From: CAISOG01 sp044375625
GTDB taxonomy: Bacteria > Pseudomonadota > Alphaproteobacteria > CAISOG01
Length of the DNA: 64,000 nt
Direction: 5' to 3'
Assembly (NCBI GenBank): GCA_044375625.1
Contig: JBILMH010000003.1
Coordinates: forward strand, 1 to 64,000
Positions 1-7,836 of the stretch are shown here, piece by piece (within the stretch, counting starts at the first letter, position 1; each line of letters opens with the position of its first letter). Made by a program: the position numbers and the translations under genes. The notes below the pieces were generated by a model. The model made no database searches, was not told the origin of the DNA, and saw nothing but the letters and a program-made list of their open reading frames with translations.

Positions 1-47
1 ACCTTGTCCGATAAATCATGGCGATGGTGAATCGGGGTCTTATCCAT
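1..47 (-). CDS. Start of a probable transposase gene (partial)
   Basis: On the minus strand an AGGAG box lies eight bases before an ATG at 47. The visible N-terminus reads MDKTPIHHRHDLSDK and then runs off the window edge. A short basic stretch followed by RHDLSD resembles the N-terminus of IS5-type transposases, which usually begin with a similar RHDLTD-type segment before a conserved W. Only 15 residues can be read, so the family assignment is an inference. It points away from the phage genes and may mark an insertion sequence that cut the phage locus on its left. No terminal inverted repeat could be assigned between this start and the gene at 138. Confidence 0.4.
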   Translation of the reverse strand, partial: MDKTPIHHRHDLSDK

Positions 48-137
48 AACAAAAACTCCTGCTTAAAAACAACAAAACAGGAAACTTATAACATGCTTTC
101 TATCTCATGACTACACTATCTAAAAAAGGAAAGTCTG

Positions 138-587
138 ATGAGAGATTTATTGAACAATATTGCGCCTGAACTGGCGTTGTTCCCCCAACTGTCCACCGTA
201 ACCCAAACCGCGGCCAGAACCGATCGGCAGGGTTATGACAGCGTTAGTCACCTGGCGCTGGTGGGTACAGGCGGTATAGCCTTTAGCGCTGCCAACCGAA
301 TCGACCTGGTGCTGCTACATGGTAACGCCAGCGATGGTAGCGACCTGACCCCCGTTACCGATCCCAACCAGGTCATCCTGCGCGATGGGTTAAGCCTGAA
401 CACCACCACGGGGGTATTCAAATCGGTTATCAGCAACGCTAGTGACGAAAGAAAAGCCTATCGGATTGGTTATGTGGGCCCCAACCGCTTTAGCACGGTA
501 CGGGCAGTCTTTGTTGGTACCCACGCCACCGGCACGGTTGTGTCATCGGTGGCTATTAAGGGGCATCCGATTGTTGCCCCGGCCTAG
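138..587 (+). CDS. Small phage structural protein (149 aa)
   Basis: A 149-residue soluble protein with no membrane segment, starting at an ATG preceded by AAAGGAAAG. The C-terminal half (YRIGYVG near residue 107, then VFVGTHATGT) resembles small phage proteins commonly encoded between the major capsid gene and the head-tail connector gene. A decoration or minor head role would fit, but it is not proven by any motif. It is separated from the connector gene by two MITE-like repeats. The first repeat begins inside its TAG stop codon, so the present C-terminus may have been set by that insertion. The capsid, portal and terminase genes expected upstream are outside the window or were lost at the transposase edge. 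Confidence 0.6.
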   Translation: MRDLLNNIAPELALFPQLSTVTQTAARTDRQGYDSVSHLALVGTGGIAFSAANRIDLVLLHGNASDGSDLTPVTDPNQVILRDGLSLNTTTGVFKSVISNASDERKAYRIGYVGPNRFSTVRAVFVGTHATGTVVSSVAIKGHPIVAPA

Positions 588-739
588 AACATTTTCCATT
601 TAGCCCTACACATCGTTCCGCCGTCGCTACGCTATGGCGGACAGGCAGGCTGGCGGACTCGCCGTGCTCACGTATTTCCGTATACGCTCCGCGCGCCTCG
701 CCTTGCCTTCCTAGTGTAGAACTAAAGCGAAAACGTTCT
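586..739. repeat. MITE-like inverted-repeat element, copy 1
   Basis: The 154-bp element begins AGAACATTTTCCATTTAG and ends CTAAAGCGAAAACGTTCT. The reverse complement of the right end is AGAACGTTTTCGCTTTAG, so the ends form imperfect terminal inverted repeats of about 18 bp. Inside are the segment CGCCGTCGCTACGCTATGGCG and a small hairpin at 672-687. There is no coding capacity. It abuts copy 2 directly, giving the palindromic junction GTTCTAGAAC at 735-744. Its first two bases form part of the stop codon of the preceding gene. Confidence 0.7.
672..687. other. Small hairpin with a covarying partner at 59606
   Basis: CGTAT, loop TTCCGT, ATACG forms a perfect 5-bp stem. It is flanked by GTGCTCA on the left and CTCC on the right. 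A second copy at 59606-59621 keeps the flanks and the loop. All four differences fall in the stem and are compensatory (two C-G/T-A swaps). Confidence 0.6.
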
Positions 740-831
740 AGAACATTTTCCGTTTAGCGTTACACGTCGTTCCGCCGTCGCTCGTCGCTACGCTATGGCG
801 GATAGGCAGGCTACTAAAGCAAAAACGCTCT
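740..831. repeat. MITE-like inverted-repeat element, copy 2
   Basis: The 92-bp element begins AGAACATTTTCCGTTTAG and ends CTAAAGCAAAAACGCTCT, matching copy 1 at both ends. It also carries the GTCGCTACGCTATGGCGGA core, with one extra partial GTCGCTC unit, and the GGCAGGCT segment. It lacks the roughly 60-bp internal part of copy 1 that contains the 672-687 hairpin. It looks like an internally deleted sibling inserted head-to-tail next to copy 1. Confidence 0.65.
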
Positions 832-854
832 AATAGAGCTGGTTTGGCATTGAT

Positions 855-894
855 GGGGGGTGGGCAGAGCGATCTGGCCGCCCCCCTTTTTTTT
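855..894 (+). terminator. Rho-independent terminator upstream of the connector gene
   Basis: GGGGGGTGG at 855-863 pairs with CCGCCCCCC at 878-886 (nine pairs, one of them T-G). Eight Ts follow at 887-894. It would end transcription coming from the left-hand head genes. The connector gene starts 17 bases further on, so read-through or a promoter inside this stretch would be needed for it. Confidence 0.8.
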
Positions 895-910
895 ACAAGG
901 ATAGAAAATC

Positions 911-1546
911 GTGACACAAGGACTGATGTTGCTGACCCCCCCTGCGGTGGAGCCGGTGGGATTGAATGAGGCAAAAGCCTATCTGGGCGTGTTGGATTCC
1001 GCCGAGGACAATTTAATCAGCAATCTGATTACCGCCGCCCGCCAAGCGGTGGAGCAGTATTGTGGGCGGGTGTTGATCAACCAAAGTTGGCGCTTAACCC
1101 TGGACACTTGGCCACAGGAGGCCATCGTCAATGGCGGATTGCGGGACGATGGGGCGCTGTTGGCGGCCAATCATCGCCTGGGCGGTGGTGTGGTTGCGAT
1201 TCAATTGCCCAAGCCGCCGTTGCAGGCCGTGCTGGCCATCAGGGTTTACAGCGCGGCAGGGCCAGCGGCGACCATCCCCGCCAGCAATTATGTGGTGGAT
1301 GGGGCGGCGACGCCCGGGCGTGTGGTGATGACCAGCGGTGCCAGCTTGCCCGTCATTGGGCAGACCGCGCGCGGCCTAGAAATTGACTTTACCGCGGGCT
1401 ATGGCGCCACCGCCAATGATGTGCCCGCCGTGCTGAGGCAGGCCGTGTTGCAGGCGGTTAAGGCCTTGTATGGCCGTGATGGCGATCAGTCGCTGGCAGC
1501 AGCCCTGCGGGTGGCCAGTTTCTTTAAGGTAAAACGGGTAGCGTGA
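911..1546 (+). CDS. Phage head-tail connector protein
   Basis: A 211-residue protein matching the head-tail connector (gp6-like / phiE125 gp8) family by its opening: PPAVEPVGLNEAKAYLGV, then acidic residues and LISNLITAARQAVEQYCGR, followed by a W-containing beta segment. In tailed phages and gene transfer agents this protein forms a ring below the portal and joins head to tail. The start is GTG at 911 behind AAGGATAG. The next gene overlaps its stop by one base (TGATG), so the two are probably translationally coupled. Length is normal for the family, and the C-terminal helix (LRQAVLQAVKALYG) is typical. Confidence 0.8.
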   Translation: MTQGLMLLTPPAVEPVGLNEAKAYLGVLDSAEDNLISNLITAARQAVEQYCGRVLINQSWRLTLDTWPQEAIVNGGLRDDGALLAANHRLGGGVVAIQLPKPPLQAVLAIRVYSAAGPAATIPASNYVVDGAATPGRVVMTSGASLPVIGQTARGLEIDFTAGYGATANDVPAVLRQAVLQAVKALYGRDGDQSLAAALRVASFFKVKRVA

Positions 1547-2064
1547 TGAGCGATACAATTTTGACATTGGCGATGGCCGGCTTCCCGCCCTTTGCCCTAA
1601 CGCAAGTCGAGCAAGAGTTACGGCCTGTGGTTCAGGAAAGCGTGCGGCGTTCGGTTAACGGCAGCCTGCAGGATACCAGCTGGAACGGTTGGCAGAAGTT
1701 TGACAGCGTTATCACGGGAAATGGCGCTTTGCCACCCGCCTTTGGTGGGTTGTGGCCAGGCATGACGGTGGTGGTGGGATGCATCCTGCCGCTGACCGAA
1801 CAGCTGAGTGGTAGCAGCAGCAAAACCCTGGCCAAAGCGCCCGTCACGGGCAGTTTGTATGCGGTTGATAGCAATGGCGCTGCAATCGGGGTTAGTAGCC
1901 TGGTCGGTCAAGTGCTGACCCTGAACAGTTTCAGCGGTACCGCCACCATCATCTATCGCCCCAGCCTTACCATGCGGGTGGTTGATTGGCGGCTGATGGC
2001 CAAGGAAGCCGCGCGCGGGCAGCGCCCCCAAGCCAATTGGCGCTTAGAATTATCGGAAATTTAG
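1546..2064 (+). CDS. Uncharacterised phage protein after the connector (172 aa)
   Basis: The start is the ATG at 1546, which overlaps the connector stop; an AAGG box lies at 1526-1529. The 172-residue product has an alpha-rich N-terminus (VEQELRPVVQESVRRS) and a Gly/Ser/Thr-rich, beta-type remainder, with no membrane segment or known catalytic motif. Its place directly after the connector and before a large structural protein suggests a virion component such as a stopper or tail-terminator-like protein. That is inference from gene order only, and I do not recognise the family. Confidence 0.5.
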   Translation: MSDTILTLAMAGFPPFALTQVEQELRPVVQESVRRSVNGSLQDTSWNGWQKFDSVITGNGALPPAFGGLWPGMTVVVGCILPLTEQLSGSSSKTLAKAPVTGSLYAVDSNGAAIGVSSLVGQVLTLNSFSGTATIIYRPSLTMRVVDWRLMAKEAARGQRPQANWRLELSEI

Positions 2065-2066
2065 TG

Positions 2067-3986
2067 ATGTTGTATTTTGCCTGGGTCAATGCCAATGAGC
2101 TGTGGAATGCGGCCATTCATGCGCGGGAAGATGCCCAACTGTTGCGCGTGGATTTGCAGCAGCAGGAGGGGCAGGCCGCCGAGTTGCAAGTGTTGATCAA
2201 AAATCCTGGCCAAGGGTTGTTGGCGCCTGGTCGCAAAACCCGCGCCTTTTTAAGCTATCAAGCCGAGGGGCAAACGGCGGTGCAGCTGTTGTTCGCGGGG
2301 CAAGTGGTGGGGGTGGCCATGCTGGCGGGGGATCGGTTGGCCACGGTAACGCTTACCGCGCTGCCCAATCAGTCGGTACAGCTGTTGCAACAGTTGCACA
2401 ACAGCCTAAAGGTTGCCCCCTATTGGGACGATTTGTTTGTAATTCCCAGCCGCCGCGAGGATCCCGCCCAGGGGTTGTTGGCACGCGAAGCGGTGTATTA
2501 TTGGGATAAGATTCATGGCACGGTTGCGCTGAGTGGGCTGTTTGCCGGATCACAAAGCCTGACGCTGAGCGGTCAGTTTTTTCAGGACAGCCTGAAGCTG
2601 GCAATCGGTAAGCCGCCGCTAAGCGCGGTGAAAATGACCGTGGTGGCGGAATGGGTGCAGCGGGCGAATGGGATTGCCAACATCACCAAAAGGGTGGAGC
2701 GAGCCTTTCCAGGGCAGCTGGTCAACAGCCTGAGCGGAGAGGATTTGGTCGCCCGCTGGCCATCGGCTTCCAAACTAATCAACGGCCAGTCGGGCTATCA
2801 GGTTGAGGAAGCCAGCCTGGTTGAATACACCCCGCCCGCCAACAGCTATCCAACCGTCAGCGTGCCCGTGCAAGTGGCGGTTGATGAGTACCCCTATCCC
2901 GTGGGGGTCAGCAATCCTGGTGGCGATAGCCGCGAGGTGTTTGTAAAGCGTTGGTGGTTTAAGGCGAAACTGGCGCTGCGTTGGCGGTATCGCCAGCATC
3001 GGCGTGAGGAATTAAGCTTTAGCCTATCGCATGGGGTGCAGGGATTGGTGCCCAGTGGCGGCCAAGTGCAGGCAATTAATGTCACCCTGCAAGAGGTGCT
3101 GTTGGATACCGTGACCGCGCTGTGGCAGGCGGGTCAGGGCTATAGCGTTGGCCAAAAGGTGCGGCATGGGGAGTTTGTTTATCAATGCCTGTTGGCGCAT
3201 ACCGCCGATGCCAGCTTTGGCAATGACCAAGCCGCCAACCGTTGGCAGCAATTGGCCGCCGATGGTAGCGCGCTGGGGGCGGGGTGGCGTGCCAGCTTTT
3301 TTAGCACCAATCGCGGTCGTCAGGCTGTGCATCACGCGATCGAGCGGGCGCGGGTTGCCCTGGCAAAATCGGCGCGGGTGGTGCGGGTGACGGTAAAGGC
3401 GGCCTGGTCAGAATTGCAGACGGTTACGTTGGATCACAGTGTCACCATCAGTGATGCCCGCCTGCCCGGTGGAGCGGTGACGGGCAAGGTGGTGGCGCTT
3501 AGGTTCTACAGCGATGGCGACAGCGGCGAACGATGGGCAGAGGTGACGATAGCCTGTGCAGTGGGTACGGGGGCGGCGGCTGGCCAGCCTGCATCCGGTG
3601 TGGGCAGCTATGTGGCGGATCCCTATGTCGATTCGGGCTATCAACCCAACGTTGGTCGGCAAGAGGTAACGGTTGGCGGGGTGGTGTATGATGATTTTTC
3701 AGACCAGATTACCCCCAATGGCCTGCTGTATCCCACCAATCTGGCGGCGGTCGATTTGGTGCGTAAGGTCACCGTGATCAATAGCCCCGATGACCAGAAC
3801 GCCTATTTGTTGGCCAATCAGTTTCCCGAACGCCGCAATTTGAAGGCCTTGGTTAATGGAAAAAAGACCACGGTTCAGTTGGAACTGATGGATTTGACGG
3901 CTGATGACCAATTGCGGCAGGTGATTGCGGTCAACATTCCTGGCGGATGGGCCAGCCCGCGACAGATTGATTTGGAATCGGCGTAG
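2067..3986 (+). CDS. Large phage tail/baseplate-type protein (639 aa)
   Basis: The start is the ATG at 2067, two bases after the previous stop, with GGAA about ten bases upstream. The N-terminus (FAWVNANELWNAA, HAREDAQLL, then IKNPGQGLLAPGRKTRAFLSY) resembles large proteins found in alphaproteobacterial prophage tail modules, where a short acidic AHxRED element precedes a beta-rich domain. Around residues 354-391 there is a W/Y-rich segment (YSVGQKVRHGEFVYQC) like the small carbohydrate-binding modules of tail-tip and fibre proteins. It most likely sits at the tail tip or baseplate. Its precise role is unknown. There is no frameshift and composition matches its neighbours. Confidence 0.55.
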   Translation: MLYFAWVNANELWNAAIHAREDAQLLRVDLQQQEGQAAELQVLIKNPGQGLLAPGRKTRAFLSYQAEGQTAVQLLFAGQVVGVAMLAGDRLATVTLTALPNQSVQLLQQLHNSLKVAPYWDDLFVIPSRREDPAQGLLAREAVYYWDKIHGTVALSGLFAGSQSLTLSGQFFQDSLKLAIGKPPLSAVKMTVVAEWVQRANGIANITKRVERAFPGQLVNSLSGEDLVARWPSASKLINGQSGYQVEEASLVEYTPPANSYPTVSVPVQVAVDEYPYPVGVSNPGGDSREVFVKRWWFKAKLALRWRYRQHRREELSFSLSHGVQGLVPSGGQVQAINVTLQEVLLDTVTALWQAGQGYSVGQKVRHGEFVYQCLLAHTADASFGNDQAANRWQQLAADGSALGAGWRASFFSTNRGRQAVHHAIERARVALAKSARVVRVTVKAAWSELQTVTLDHSVTISDARLPGGAVTGKVVALRFYSDGDSGERWAEVTIACAVGTGAAAGQPASGVGSYVADPYVDSGYQPNVGRQEVTVGGVVYDDFSDQITPNGLLYPTNLAAVDLVRKVTVINSPDDQNAYLLANQFPERRNLKALVNGKKTTVQLELMDLTADDQLRQVIAVNIPGGWASPRQIDLESA

Positions 3987-4098
3987 GCGGCAGTCGTCGT
4001 CGCCAGTCGTCGGGGGGTGTGGGCGGCAAGTTTTCACAAAAGGGGTGTTTCGGTTGTGGCGGAAGTGCCCTTTTTCTTTGACATGAGGAATGGAAGTA

Positions 4099-5271
4099 AT
4101 GGCGACGGTTGATCCGACACTGATCACCCAAACGGTGGCTGGCTATCAAGAGGCGGCAACCCGGGGGGAGAATCCCGATCGAGCTTGGTTGGATTTGGCG
4201 GCTGCACAGGGCAGTGATGCGGTGACCATCATTGATCCCTATGCGGCGGCCAACCTGCCCGCTGAATTGCGGTTGCGGGCAAGCCTGGTTCCTGTGCTGG
4301 TGGCAGCAACCAACAGTGCTCAGGCACAATTGTTGGCCATTGGCGCGCCCAGCAATCCGCCCGCGATTAATCTGTATCAAAACACTGGCCGCTTTGGTGG
4401 CGCCGGCATGGTTAATGATGAGGCCTTTTACGCGCAGGAACGGTTGCGTACCATCAGCGCCTTAAAGCTGGTTTATAACAATGTTTTTGCCTGGAAAGCC
4501 CTGGGCGGTAGCCAGCTGTTTAGCGGATCGGGAACGGTGGTTAATGGTTACCCCCTGCAATTGGGTGCCGGCAATCTGATTTACCAAAAGCCCTTTGCGG
4601 TGCAGGCCAGTGGCAGTTTAACCACCCTTAGCCTGTATTACAGCTTTAACAATGTGCTGAATTACTACGCGGCGCAAACCGATACGGCTTTTGCCAGCGT
4701 GCCCGCCGCCAAATTGGTGTCGCCCTTGGATAGTGCCTACAGCGGTTCGTCCAGCAGTTGGCAAGCGATAAGATTAAGCAGTGGCAGCGAGGTGTTGACG
4801 TCGGTGATGCCAACCAACATTGTCAACCGCCAATTCTATCGCGCTTATGGCGGGGACTATCTGGTCGGATTAACCGCCGATAAGATTCGCCAGAAATGCT
4901 TTCGTATCAGTGCCTTGGCCTGGAGCGATAGCGGTAGTGGTGATTACGAATGGAACAGCATGATGTTTCAGGTCAGCGCCCCATCCTGGGGATTGGGAGG
5001 ATTTCGTACCCGCATTGGCGCCCCCAGCGATTTGTTGAGATATGAGGAGGTTTTGGCTATCGGAAGCCATCTTAGCCCCACGGATTACAGCGCGTCTGAA
5101 CAAATTATCAGCCTGGCCAGCGCGCTAAGCCAGGGGATGGCAACGGTGCAACTGCGCGTGGGTACCGATAGCCAGGGGCAACCAATCTTAAGTCAATACA
5201 AATCGGTGGATTGGAGTCACCCCGGCGGTGATGCCAGCCTTATTGATGTGACCTTTGTGCCCGCGACCTAA
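4099..5271 (+). CDS. Uncharacterised phage structural protein (390 aa)
   Basis: AGGAA at 4086-4090 places the start at the ATG at 4099 rather than the in-frame ATG at 4090. The 390-residue product has a helical N-terminal 75 residues, then Ser/Gly/Tyr-rich sequence typical of beta-structured virion proteins (for example SLTTLSLYYSFNN and SYQ-type repeats). No membrane helix or enzyme motif is seen. It lies between the presumed tail-tip protein and the tail fibre on the same strand, which suggests a tail or receptor-binding accessory. I do not recognise the family. Confidence 0.5.
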   Translation: MATVDPTLITQTVAGYQEAATRGENPDRAWLDLAAAQGSDAVTIIDPYAAANLPAELRLRASLVPVLVAATNSAQAQLLAIGAPSNPPAINLYQNTGRFGGAGMVNDEAFYAQERLRTISALKLVYNNVFAWKALGGSQLFSGSGTVVNGYPLQLGAGNLIYQKPFAVQASGSLTTLSLYYSFNNVLNYYAAQTDTAFASVPAAKLVSPLDSAYSGSSSSWQAIRLSSGSEVLTSVMPTNIVNRQFYRAYGGDYLVGLTADKIRQKCFRISALAWSDSGSGDYEWNSMMFQVSAPSWGLGGFRTRIGAPSDLLRYEEVLAIGSHLSPTDYSASEQIISLASALSQGMATVQLRVGTDSQGQPILSQYKSVDWSHPGGDASLIDVTFVPAT

Positions 5272-5389
5272 GTTTGCCTGTGGCCTGAAAAGCAAGGGCG
5301 CCGATGGGGCTTCATGCTCTAGCGGGCGCCAAATGCAATACGCAATGACTGTTGAACAACTATAACCCCCTAACCTATTGGAGTGGATA

Positions 5390-6997
5390 ATGACGATTGT
5401 GCTGAGAAATACTAAGGGATCGGCGCTGACCATTACCGAACTGGATGGCAATTTTAGCCAGCTGGAGGCAAGGCTGCAAAGCCTGGAACTGAATCCCCCC
5501 TTGGCGGAGAGCATCGGAACGATAACCGTTAGCGGCGATCAACTGACCATCATGGGGGATCGTGGCACCAACCTGGGAACCTTTACCCTGCCCGTTGCGC
5601 AATTGGTTGCACGCGGGGTTTGGGCGACTGCCACCGCCTATGCCAAGCTGCACACCGTTAACGCGCCCGATGGCCATGGGTATGTCTGTTTGGCGCCCCA
5701 TACGAGCACGAGTTTTGCCAGTGACCTGGCCGTTAATCTCTGGGCCAAGCTGGTTAATGCTGGTGCGGCTGGCCCGCAGGGACCTGCAGGCGCAACTGGG
5801 GCAACTGGCGCTACGGGTGCAACTGGCGCTACGGGTGCAACAGGGGCTACAGGGCCACAGGGGCCGGCCGGCACCATGGCCAACATGCCTGGCAACACCT
5901 TAAAGGGTAATAACACGGGGGTTAGCGCCGCCCCAACGGATTTAACGGCGGCGCAGGTTACCGCCATGCTGAATACGGTTGTTGGCGATGCGGGCAGCGG
6001 CGGCGCCAAGGGTTTGGTACCCGCCCCCGCCACAGGGGATGCAGCCGCGGGCAGATTTCTGAGAGCGGATGGCAGCTGGGCGGTTCCTGCATCAGGTGGC
6101 GGTGGCGCTGTAGGCGGCAGCGTGGGGCAGTTGCAATACAACAACAGCGGCAGCTTTGGTGGTGCCAGCAGCGTAAGGGTCATCGGCGCGGGCAGTGGGC
6201 TAAATTTCACGGGGGTGGCAATGCCAGCCGCCGCCACCGCATCAACCGTCAATTTGTTTGCCAGCAATGAATTGGGCAGAGCGTTTTTGACGGTGCGTGA
6301 TGATACCGCTTCGGAAGCGTTTTTGCAGGAAAGCTTGGCGCATCGATCGGTGGCGCAATGGTTGCCCTTTGGCAGTAGTGCCCATGCCACCATCGGCATG
6401 CAAACCGATGACCGTGGGACGGTGACAGGCGCATTTGATGCCAGCATCGGTCATTACTGGCAACATGCCAGCGCGGCCATCGCCAATACGGAGGCGTTGA
6501 CGGGGGGGCTGATGGCGTCGGTGTGCCGTAATCTTGGGTTTTATTATGCCGCCACCATGCGGTTCCCCGATGCAAACTATGGTAGCGGTGCAACAGGTGC
6601 CAGGCTGGCGGCGGGGGTGGTAGCAAGCAATCTGAGCAATTTGGTAATCGGCGATACCATGGGCGCGGCGGGATGCGGGTTTCAATACTCCACCAGTCGC
6701 GGCGATACCAACTGGCAATTTTTGACCCATGACGGCACCAGCCAAAGTAGGGTTGATACCAACATGGCTTTTGCGGTTGCCAAGTTGTTTCAGTTAGAGA
6801 TTTTTTGTGCCCCTACAGGCGGTATGATATTTTGGCGCATCAAAAACCTAACCGATGGCACTGCGCAAAGTGGAAGCGTAACGGTGACTTTGCCACCAAC
6901 AACTACGGCTTTATTTGTCATGGGTGGCCTGCGCACCCTGACCACCGCCATAAGAAATGTGCAGTTTAAAAGAGTATATATGATGGGCTTGACTTAA
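5390..6997 (+). CDS. Collagen-repeat phage tail fibre
   Basis: The start is the ATG at 5390 behind TTGGAG. The N-terminus (ITELDGNFSQLEARLQSLE) is the common attachment segment of tail fibres. A W/Y-rich carbohydrate-binding-like element follows around residues 80-122 (GVWATATAYAKLHTV, YVCLAPHTS). A collagen-like Gly-X-Y run at about residues 127-160 contains repeated GAT triplets ending in GPQGPAG. Next is the linker unit TLKGNNTGVSAAPTDLT...FLRADGSWA that recurs in many phage fibres. The last 250 residues are a beta-rich tip with TLPPTTTALFVMGG, and probably bind the host surface. The gene is 535 codons and intact, and is followed by the lysis genes. Confidence 0.8.
   Translation: MTIVLRNTKGSALTITELDGNFSQLEARLQSLELNPPLAESIGTITVSGDQLTIMGDRGTNLGTFTLPVAQLVARGVWATATAYAKLHTVNAPDGHGYVCLAPHTSTSFASDLAVNLWAKLVNAGAAGPQGPAGATGATGATGATGATGATGATGPQGPAGTMANMPGNTLKGNNTGVSAAPTDLTAAQVTAMLNTVVGDAGSGGAKGLVPAPATGDAAAGRFLRADGSWAVPASGGGGAVGGSVGQLQYNNSGSFGGASSVRVIGAGSGLNFTGVAMPAAATASTVNLFASNELGRAFLTVRDDTASEAFLQESLAHRSVAQWLPFGSSAHATIGMQTDDRGTVTGAFDASIGHYWQHASAAIANTEALTGGLMASVCRNLGFYYAATMRFPDANYGSGATGARLAAGVVASNLSNLVIGDTMGAAGCGFQYSTSRGDTNWQFLTHDGTSQSRVDTNMAFAVAKLFQLEIFCAPTGGMIFWRIKNLTDGTAQSGSVTVTLPPTTTALFVMGGLRTLTTAIRNVQFKRVYMMGLT
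5770..5871 (+). repeat. Collagen-type Gly-X-Y coding repeat
   Basis: Tandem nine-base units close to GGCGCAACT or GGGGCTACA encode a run of Gly-Ala-Thr triplets flanked by GPQGPAG on both sides. Units alternate between GCAACT and GCTACG codons, so the array is only partly homogenised. Copy number can change without breaking the reading frame. Confidence 0.8.
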
Positions 6998-7066
6998 AAA
7001 TTATAGATAAACACTACAAATCATTTTGCAAAATATTTAAAACTTTACTCTTATTTAACTAATGTC

Positions 7067-7324
7067 ATGGATAAAAACACAATAAATACGTTGGAACGGT
7101 TGTTGGAGCAGGCGGCTAGCCGTGGTGCCAAACAGGCGTTGTTTGAATTGGGGCTGCATGGGGAAGAGTTGGATAAGGATTTGCGGGATCTGCGTGGTCT
7201 TTTGGATGGTTGGCGCATGGCCAAGCGTACGATTGGGCAGACACTGTTGCGCACCTTAACCGTTGCCCTGCTGGCAGGAATGCTGACGGGCGTGTTGGTG
7301 AAGTTAAAATTGGTATCAAATTAA
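7067..7324 (+). CDS. DUF6127-like phage membrane protein (85 aa)
   Basis: An 85-residue protein with a charged helical N-terminal 60 residues (LLEQAASRGAKQALFELGL, then LRDLRGLLDGWRMAKRT) and one C-terminal membrane helix at about 60-80 (LLRTLTVALLAGMLTGVLV). This arrangement matches small proteins annotated as DUF6127 that sit in phage lysis regions. A second holin, pinholin or spanin-like role is plausible, but no functional motif is visible. It lies just before the endolysin gene, downstream of an AT-rich 69-bp gap that may hold a promoter. Confidence 0.6.
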   Translation: MDKNTINTLERLLEQAASRGAKQALFELGLHGEELDKDLRDLRGLLDGWRMAKRTIGQTLLRTLTVALLAGMLTGVLVKLKLVSN

Positions 7325-7347
7325 ACTAAATCTATTGGAACAACAGC

Positions 7348-7836
7348 ATGAGTGATGTATTTGATTGGGCAATTGAGGTGGTTTTAAGACATGAAGGTGG
7401 CTATCGCCAAAGTCACCATAATCCCGAAGACGAAAGCCAGTTTGGTCTTTCCAAACGCCTATATCCCACTTTGGATATTCATCAGTTAAGCCGTGAACAG
7501 GCGGTTGAGATTTATCGTCGTGACTGGTGGCATGCCTATGGTTACAGCCAGATCAAAGACATCATGTTGGCAACCAAATTGTTGGATTTGTCGGTACAGC
7601 TGGGGGCGGGAACGGCGCATCGGATTATTCAGCGCGCCTTAAGGGCATCGGGTTTTGGTGTGGTTGAGGATGGGGTGTTGGGCGCCAAAACTTTGAAGGC
7701 TGTCAACCAAACCATGCCATCCTCGCTGTTGGCCGCGCTGCGGGCTGAGGCGGCTGGCTATTGTCGATGGCTGGCACAGCGGTGCCCCGAATTGGAACAA
7801 AATTTGGAAGGATGGTTAAAACGTGCCTATGCCTAA
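7348..7836 (+). CDS. GH108-type endolysin (N-acetylmuramidase)
   Basis: A 162-residue muramidase that would cleave peptidoglycan glycan strands at the end of the lytic cycle. The catalytic Glu lies in VLRHEGGY at about residue 16. The later segment AVEIYRRDWW is the family's YxxxYW-type helix. The C-terminal half (SGFGVVEDGVLGAKTLKAVN) is the predicted peptidoglycan-binding domain. The second catalytic-loop motif is divergent: the family usually has DPGGxTNYGIT, while this protein has NPEDESQFGLS. There is no signal peptide, so it depends on a holin. Its stop overlaps the start region of the holin gene. Confidence 0.85.
   Translation: MSDVFDWAIEVVLRHEGGYRQSHHNPEDESQFGLSKRLYPTLDIHQLSREQAVEIYRRDWWHAYGYSQIKDIMLATKLLDLSVQLGAGTAHRIIQRALRASGFGVVEDGVLGAKTLKAVNQTMPSSLLAALRAEAAGYCRWLAQRCPELEQNLEGWLKRAYA

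Noticed and set aside
5290..5330. Paired GGCGCC motifs before the tail fibre gene as a terminator
   Set aside because: The two copies could pair, but the loop is long and there is no U-tract, so a terminator is not supported.
5638..6447. Minus-strand frame of 269 codons opposite the tail fibre
   Set aside because: It mirrors the fibre's Gly-Ala-Thr repeats as Ala-Pro-Val repeats, with no ribosome site and no recognisable protein.
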